A DNA stretch of 64,000 bases from Yersinia intermedia (GTDB lineage Bacteria; Pseudomonadota; Gammaproteobacteria; Enterobacterales; Enterobacteriaceae), in assembly GCF_900635455.1 (NCBI RefSeq), contig NZ_LR134116.1:4092001-4156000 (forward strand), given 5' to 3'. The notes under the pieces were generated by a model. That model saw only the letters and a list, made by a program, of their open reading frames with translations. It had not been told where the DNA came from and ran no database searches. Within the stretch, counting starts at the first letter, position 1. The number at the start of each line of letters is the position of its first letter. The position numbers were made by a program, and so were the translations under genes. Positions 59,595 to 64,000 of this stretch are shown piece by piece.

Positions 59595-61715
59595 TTACTC
59601 TGCTGCTTCTGGTGCCGGAGCTTCTGCGTCAGGAGTAGTGGCTTCTTTGATGCTCAGGCGGATACGGCCCTGGCGATCAACTTCCATTACTTTAACTGGC
59701 ACTTCTTGGCCCATTTGCAGATAGTCAGTCACTTTCTCTACACGCTTGTCAGCGATTTGAGAAATATGAACCAGACCTTCTTTACCGCCACCGATTGCCA
59801 CAAATGCACCGAAATCAACGATACGAGTCACTTTACCCGCATAGATACGGCCCACTTCGATTTCAGCAGTGATTTCTTCAATACGACGGATAGCGTGTTT
59901 CGCTTTATCGCCGTCGGTTGCTGCAATCTTAATGGTGCCATCATCTTCGATTTCAATGGTGGTGCCAGTTTCATCGGTCAGCGCACGAATCACAGAACCA
60001 CCTTTACCGATCACATCCTTGATTTTCTCAGGATTGATTTTCATGGTGTAGATACGTGGAGCAAACTCAGAGATATCACCACGAGGTGTGCTGATAGCCT
60101 GTTCCATAACACCCAGAATGTGCAGACGCGCACCCTTGGCTTGGTTCAGTGCCACCTGCATGATTTCGCGGGTGATACCTTCAATTTTAATATCCATTTG
60201 CAGTGCAGTAATACCGTCACGGCTACCGGCCACTTTAAAGTCCATGTCGCCCAAGTGATCTTCGTCACCCAGAATGTCAGACAGAACAACAAAGTTTTCG
60301 CCTTCTTTAACCAGACCCATCGCGATACCCGCAACAGCGGCTTTAATTGGCACACCTGCATCCATCAGGGCCAAAGATGCACCACAAACAGAAGCCATTG
60401 AGGAAGAACCGTTAGACTCGGTGATTTCAGAAACCACACGAACAGTGTAAGGGAACTCGCTCGGGCTTGGCATTACTGCCAGTACACCACGTTTCGCCAG
60501 ACGGCCATGGCCAATCTCACGACGTTTAGGTGAACCCACCATACCTGTTTCACCAACACAATATGGAGGGAAATTATAGTGTAGCAGGAATGAGTCAGTA
60601 CGCTCACCCATCAGCTCATCAATATTTTGCGCATCACGGGCAGTACCCAGTGTTGCGGTAACCAGCGCCTGAGTTTCACCACGGGTGAACAACGCAGAAC
60701 CATGGGTACGTGGCAATACGCCAGTACGCACATCCAGACCACGGATCATGTCTTTTTCGCGGCCATCGATACGTGGCTCGCCACGCAATACACGGCTACG
60801 AACGACGTTTTTCTCAACATCGCCCAGAATGTCCTGAATCTCGCTAGCATCTAAAGATTCATCTTGTGCCAACAGCGCTTCAGTGACGTCAGCTTTAATA
60901 GCATCAACCTGAGTATAGCGCTCTTGTTTCTCAGTAATGCGATAAGCATCACCCAGACGAGCTTCTGCCAGCTCAGCAACACGCGCATGCAGCGCTTCGT
61001 TAACTGGCTCTGCATGCCAATCCCACTTAGGTTTACCAACTTCAGCAACCAGAGCGTTGATATTCTCAATCACAACTTGTTGTTGTTCGTGGCCGAAGAT
61101 AACCGCGCCTAACATTTGATCTTCAGACAGAATCTGTGCTTCTGATTCCACCATCAATACTGCGTCAGCAGTACCGGCAACAACCAGATCCAAACGGCTT
61201 TCTTTCAGCTCGTCGGTCGTTGGGTTCAGCACATACTGATCGTTGATGTAACCAACGCGAGCAGCACCGATTGGGCCGTTAAATGGAATACCTGACAGGC
61301 TCAGCGCCGCTGAGGCACCAATCAGTGCCACGATGTCTGGGTTAACTTGTGGGTTAACAGAAACAACGGTCGCAATCACCTGCACTTCGTTCAAGAAGCT
61401 GTCTGGGAACAGTGGACGGATCGGACGGTCAATCAGACGTGAAGTCAGTGTTTCGCCTTCACTTGGGCGGCCTTCACGGCGGAAGAAGCTACCTGGGATA
61501 CGGCCAGCAGCGTAAGTACGCTCCTGATAGTTAACGGTCAGAGGGAAGAAGCTTTGACCTGGCTTGGCTTTCTTTTGGCCAACAACAGTCACGAATACTG
61601 CGGTGTCGTCCATGCTTACCATTACAGCAGCCGTTGCCTGGCGAGCCATCATACCGGTTTCAATGGTAACGGTATGTTGGCCGTACTGGAATTTACGAAT
61701 AATCGGAGTCAGCAA
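59595..61715 (-). CDS. pnp: Polynucleotide phosphorylase
   Basis: A 706-residue 3'-to-5' exoribonuclease and degradosome component that uses phosphate to release nucleoside diphosphates. It has two RNase PH-like domains (about 1-235 and 310-545) joined by a helical domain, then a KH domain ([16 protein letters not shown], about 560) and an S1 domain ([27 protein letters not shown], about 620-690). The start is separated from rpsO by a leader with an RNase III-type hairpin and an ERIC. Confidence 0.98.
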   Translation of the reverse strand: MLTPIIRKFQYGQHTVTIETGMMARQATAAVMVSMDDTAVFVTVVGQKKAKPGQSFFPLTVNYQERTYAAGRIPGSFFRREGRPSEGETLTSRLIDRPIRPLFPDSFLNEVQVIATVVSVNPQVNPDIVALIGASAALSLSGIPFNGPIGAARVGYINDQYVLNPTTDELKESRLDLVVAGTADAVLMVESEAQILSEDQMLGAVIFGHEQQQVVIENINALVAEVGKPKWDWHAEPVNEALHARVAELAEARLGDAYRITEKQERYTQVDAIKADVTEALLAQDESLDASEIQDILGDVEKNVVRSRVLRGEPRIDGREKDMIRGLDVRTGVLPRTHGSALFTRGETQALVTATLGTARDAQNIDELMGERTDSFLLHYNFPPYCVGETGMVGSPKRREIGHGRLAKRGVLAVMPSPSEFPYTVRVVSEITESNGSSSMASVCGASLALMDAGVPIKAAVAGIAMGLVKEGENFVVLSDILGDEDHLGDMDFKVAGSRDGITALQMDIKIEGITREIMQVALNQAKGARLHILGVMEQAISTPRGDISEFAPRIYTMKINPEKIKDVIGKGGSVIRALTDETGTTIEIEDDGTIKIAATDGDKAKHAIRRIEEITAEIEVGRIYAGKVTRIVDFGAFVAIGGGKEGLVHISQIADKRVEKVTDYLQMGQEVPVKVMEVDRQGRIRLSIKEATTPDAEAPAPEAAE

Positions 61716-61795
61716 AATAGTATCCTTATACTATGCGGTGCCGGATCGTATTGACTCTCCATCCACCTGTTACTAATACCTTCACACTGCATCCT

Positions 61796-61850
61796 CGCGA
61801 CTAATGACAATCCTTAACTCTCATTGAGTTAAAGTCTCTCATTAGCCGCG
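61796..61850 (-). promoter_or_regulatory. pnp leader hairpin (probable RNase III site)
   Basis: Nested stems ctaatga/tcattag (61801-61845) and ttaactc/gagttaa (61814-61832) lie in the pnp 5' leader. E. coli pnp is autoregulated through an RNase III-cleaved leader stem-loop at this position; function here is inferred from position and structure. Confidence 0.65.
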
Positions 61851-61900
61851 CGAACCTCTGCACCGGAAGATCCTATGTTTAAAATTTACGCTTCTTACTT

Positions 61901-62010
61901 AACGCTACAGCAGTGTTAGCCTTTCTCACTCACCCGAATCACTGACCTGAGCCAACCTCGGCGGGACGGACCCGTTTGCTGCTTACTTACAACTTCAATA
62001 CTTTGGGTAA
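61901..62010. repeat. ERIC repeat in the rpsO-pnp gap
   Basis: A somewhat degenerate copy with core cacccgaatcactgacctga and end acaacttcaatactttgggta. It lies upstream of the pnp hairpin on the transcript running from rpsO. In E. coli the rpsO-pnp gap also encodes the small RNA SraG; I cannot identify it here. Confidence 0.7.
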
Positions 62011-62053
62011 TGAGCAACAACAATATACTAACGTATTTTATCATTGCTTCTTA

Positions 62054-62080
62054 GAAAAAAGGGGCCAATTTGGCCCCTTT
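62054..62080 (-). terminator. Intrinsic terminator of rpsO
   Basis: Stem aaaggggcc/ggccccttt around loop aattt, with the T run on the minus strand at 62054-62060, 19 bp beyond the rpsO stop. Confidence 0.9.
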
Positions 62081-62098
62081 CTCCCGAAACTCGCAGAC

Positions 62099-62368
62099 TT
62101 AGCGACGCAGACCCAGACGCTCGATCAGGGAAGCATAACGTGCTACATCTTCACGCTTCAGGTAGTCCAGCAGCTTACGACGCGTGGATACCATACGCAG
62201 CAGACCACGACGGCTATGGTGATCTTTTTTGTGCTCGGAGAAGTGACCTTGCAAATGGTTAATTTGAGCAGTCAACAGAGCAACCTGAACTTCGCTTGAA
62301 CCGGTGTCATTGGCACCGCGACCGAAGTCAGCAACAATTTTAGCTTTCGCTTCAACACTTAGAGACAT
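62099..62368 (-). CDS. rpsO: 30S ribosomal protein S15
   Basis: An 89-residue protein with the S15 sequence [41 protein letters not shown] (core [11 protein letters not shown]) and C-terminal [12 protein letters not shown]. It binds 16S rRNA early in small-subunit assembly and represses its own translation in E. coli. The start at 62368 gives the family length; the upstream frame is untranslated leader. Confidence 0.98.
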   Translation of the reverse strand: MSLSVEAKAKIVADFGRGANDTGSSEVQVALLTAQINHLQGHFSEHKKDHHSRRGLLRMVSTRRKLLDYLKREDVARYASLIERLGLRR

Positions 62369-62485
62369 GATACAACTCCAAATATATATAGATAAATTAA
62401 AACAGGCGCCGATCTCTAATTCAGCAACCCAATATGTAAGCCGCACTATTCTACTCTTTGAACCGCAGGATCGCAAGGTAGCCGC

Positions 62486-62539
62486 ATATACCCGTCATAC
62501 TTCAAGCAGCGTTCCTGCAACTCGAATTATATAGGGTAT
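62486..62539. repeat. Internally deleted ERIC (54 bp) between truB and rpsO
   Basis: Both ERIC ends (tatacccgtcatacttcaag at left, caactcgaattatatagggt at right) are joined directly by cagcgttcctg, so the central core of about 73 bp is missing. It lies just past the truB stop (on the minus strand) and before the rpsO leader. Confidence 0.85.
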
Positions 62540-62542
62540 GGC

Positions 62543-63496
62543 CTACAGTGCATTTTCCTGCGCCTCTACTACCAGGCGTTTGGGTGCAACACGACCATCC
62601 TCTGCAATAGTGCCGATACCAATGAAATTATGCTCTTCGCCTTCAGTGATACGGACCATACCTTCGCTTGGTGCGCCTGCAACATGTACCGGTTGCCCTT
62701 GCTTTACATAGGCTGCGACAGCAGGTAATAGATTGACTTCAGGGAAGTTTAATACTGCACTGTCCATCGGTAGCAACAGTAAATCCAGCTCTGGATTTGG
62801 CGAACGTTCTTCTGCCTGTGCCGCTTCAACCATGGCAGTCAACTGCTCTAAAGTCACCATGCGATCACTTGGGTAAGTAGCCACTTGCAAACGACGCAGA
62901 TAACTAACATGTGCACCGCAACCTAATAATTCACCCAAATCATCGATGATAGTGCGAATGTAGGTACCTTTTGAGCAATGGATTTCCAGCTCAAGGTCAT
63001 TGCCTTCCCAGCGGATAAACAGCAATTCATACACGGTAATGCTACGGGCTTCGCGCTCTACTTCAATCCCCTGCCGGGCATATTCATACAACGGCTTACC
63101 TTGATGTTTCAGTGCCGAATACATGGACGGTATCTGCTGGCTATCGCCGCGAAAACGGTCCAAAGCGGCATCCATCTGTGCCTGAGTGACGTTAACTTCA
63201 CGCTCACTGATTAACGCGCCTTCGGCATCCGAAGTATCGGTGCGCTGCCCCAAACGGGCAACCACACGATAGCGCTTATCAGAATCCAGCAAGAATTGAG
63301 AAAATTTGGTCGCTTCCCCAAGACAGATAGGCAGCATGCCGGTCGCCAGTGGATCGAGTGCACCGGTATGACCTGCACGATTAGCACTAAAGAGACGTTT
63401 TACTTTCTGCAAAACGTCATTAGAGGAGAGGCCCAGCGGCTTATCCAATAACAGAACGCCGTTAATGTCACGGCCGCGACGACGTGGACGCCCCAT
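62543..63496 (-). CDS. truB: tRNA pseudouridine-55 synthase
   Basis: A 317-residue enzyme that isomerises U55 in the tRNA T-loop. The catalytic Asp is in [15 protein letters not shown] (about residue 48), with [19 protein letters not shown] and a C-terminal PUA domain. The start overlaps the rbfA stop by one base (TAATG), as expected for the nusA-infB-rbfA-truB operon. Confidence 0.97.
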   Translation of the reverse strand: MGRPRRRGRDINGVLLLDKPLGLSSNDVLQKVKRLFSANRAGHTGALDPLATGMLPICLGEATKFSQFLLDSDKRYRVVARLGQRTDTSDAEGALISEREVNVTQAQMDAALDRFRGDSQQIPSMYSALKHQGKPLYEYARQGIEVEREARSITVYELLFIRWEGNDLELEIHCSKGTYIRTIIDDLGELLGCGAHVSYLRRLQVATYPSDRMVTLEQLTAMVEAAQAEERSPNPELDLLLLPMDSAVLNFPEVNLLPAVAAYVKQGQPVHVAGAPSEGMVRITEGEEHNFIGIGTIAEDGRVAPKRLVVEAQENAL

Positions 63497-63906
63497 TACT
63501 TCTCCTCGTCGTTACCTGGATTAACCTGACGTTCTACATCATTTTTGATGACGTTAGTCACCAGGTTAGACATCCGCATACCTTCAATCAATGAGTTATC
63601 ATAAGCGAAGGTCAGTTCCGGTACGATACGCAAGCGCATCGCTTTACCCAGCAGAGTGCGGATATAACCAGAGGCATCTTGCAGTGCTTTAATGCCATTT
63701 TTAACTGTATCCGGGTCTGCGTTATCGGTTAACACATTCAGGAAGGTCACAAAGACTTTAGCGTAAGCCAAATCACGGGACAGCTCGATACCGGATACGG
63801 TAGCCATGCCAACACGTGGGTCTTTGATTTCGCGCTGTAAGATGAGTGCGATCTCTTTCTGCATTTCCTGCGAAACACGTTGAGAACGGCTGAATTCTTT
63901 TGCCAT
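63496..63906 (-). CDS. rbfA: Ribosome-binding factor A
   Basis: A 136-residue KH-fold cold-shock maturation factor of the 30S subunit. The N-terminus [21 protein letters not shown] and [24 protein letters not shown] (core [11 protein letters not shown]) match E. coli. The start at 63906 is chosen on that match; a longer frame to 63936 runs into the intergenic hairpin. Confidence 0.97.
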   Translation of the reverse strand: MAKEFSRSQRVSQEMQKEIALILQREIKDPRVGMATVSGIELSRDLAYAKVFVTFLNVLTDNADPDTVKNGIKALQDASGYIRTLLGKAMRLRIVPELTFAYDNSLIEGMRMSNLVTNVIKNDVERQVNPGNDEEK

Positions 63907-63924
63907 TTGGATTCTCCAGACAAA

Positions 63925-63946
63925 TTGGGGGGCCAAGGCCCCCCAA
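63925..63946. other. Perfect G+C-rich hairpin between infB and rbfA
   Basis: ttggggggcc/ggccccccaa forms an uninterrupted inverted repeat with a minimal loop. No T run follows on either strand, so it is more likely an mRNA stability or processing structure than a terminator. Confidence 0.75.
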
Positions 63947-63971
63947 ATGGATATAAGCAGATCTGAGGCGA

Positions 63972-64000
63972 TTAATCGATAGTACGTTTGATTTCGATAA
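63972..64000 (-). CDS. infB: Translation initiation factor IF-2, last codons
   Basis: The minus-strand frame reads IEIKRTID followed by stop, the C-terminus of IF-2 (E. coli ends EIIEIQRTIA). Its position just upstream of rbfA in the operon confirms it. The rest lies outside the window. Confidence 0.85.

Overview
The window reads as a chromosomal segment of an enterobacterium of the genus Yersinia. Three things support this. The housekeeping proteins are close to their Escherichia coli counterparts (PepA, HolC, ValS, ArgI, NrdD, DeaD, Pnp, RpsO, TruB, RbfA). Many intergenic gaps hold ERIC repeats of about 127 bp, common in Yersinia. The backbone gene order is E. coli-like but rearranged. I cannot fix the species from sequence alone.

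Layout. (1) 1-11.3 kb: a contact-dependent inhibition (CDI) locus in the order cdiB (3' end only), cdiA (3,435 codons) and a putative immunity gene. The CdiA C-terminus looks like a zinc-dependent deaminase toxin. (2) 11.3-15.3 kb: an accessory region ending at a tRNA-Leu(CAA) gene. It has an IS3-type transposase scrap, a NotI-like restriction endonuclease, a convergent cytosine-5 DNA methyltransferase, and a P4-type tyrosine integrase beside the tRNA 3' end. (3) 15.4-25.5 kb: core genes lptG-lptF, pepA-holC-valS, yjgM, rraB and argI with a double ARG box. (4) 25.7-31.7 kb: tabA and a five-gene peptide-type ABC transporter operon. (5) 31.7-32.5 kb: a non-coding block of 52-bp tandem repeats with an inverted array on its far side. 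(6) 32.5-37.1 kb: a flavodoxin-fold oxidoreductase with a divergent LysR regulator, then nrdD-nrdG. (7) 37.4-45.3 kb: a phn operon, phnFGHIJKLMNP, for C-P lyase phosphonate breakdown, without phnCDE or phnO. (8) 45.3-56.3 kb: yraR, yhbP, the speFL-speF-potE ornithine/putrescine system, yhbQ, yhbS, ubiT, ubiU-ubiV and yhbW. (9) 56.4-64 kb: deaD, nlpI, pnp, rpsO, truB, rbfA and the last codons of infB, the distal part of the nusA-infB cluster, all on the minus strand.

How the parts work together. CdiB exports CdiA, CdiA delivers its toxic C-terminus to neighbouring cells, and the next gene should protect the producer. The restriction-modification pair is a separate defence module probably brought in by the integrase. 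NrdD/NrdG make deoxyribonucleotides without oxygen, and UbiT/U/V support oxygen-independent ubiquinone synthesis. SpeF/PotE form an acid-resistance cycle controlled by the ornithine-sensing leader peptide SpeFL.

Observations most worth checking: the apparent ATA (or ATT) start codon of nrdG just after an ERIC with a two-hairpin insertion, the NotI-like system at the tRNA-Leu island, the deaminase CDI module, the conserved speFL peptide, and the inverted 52-bp repeat arrays.
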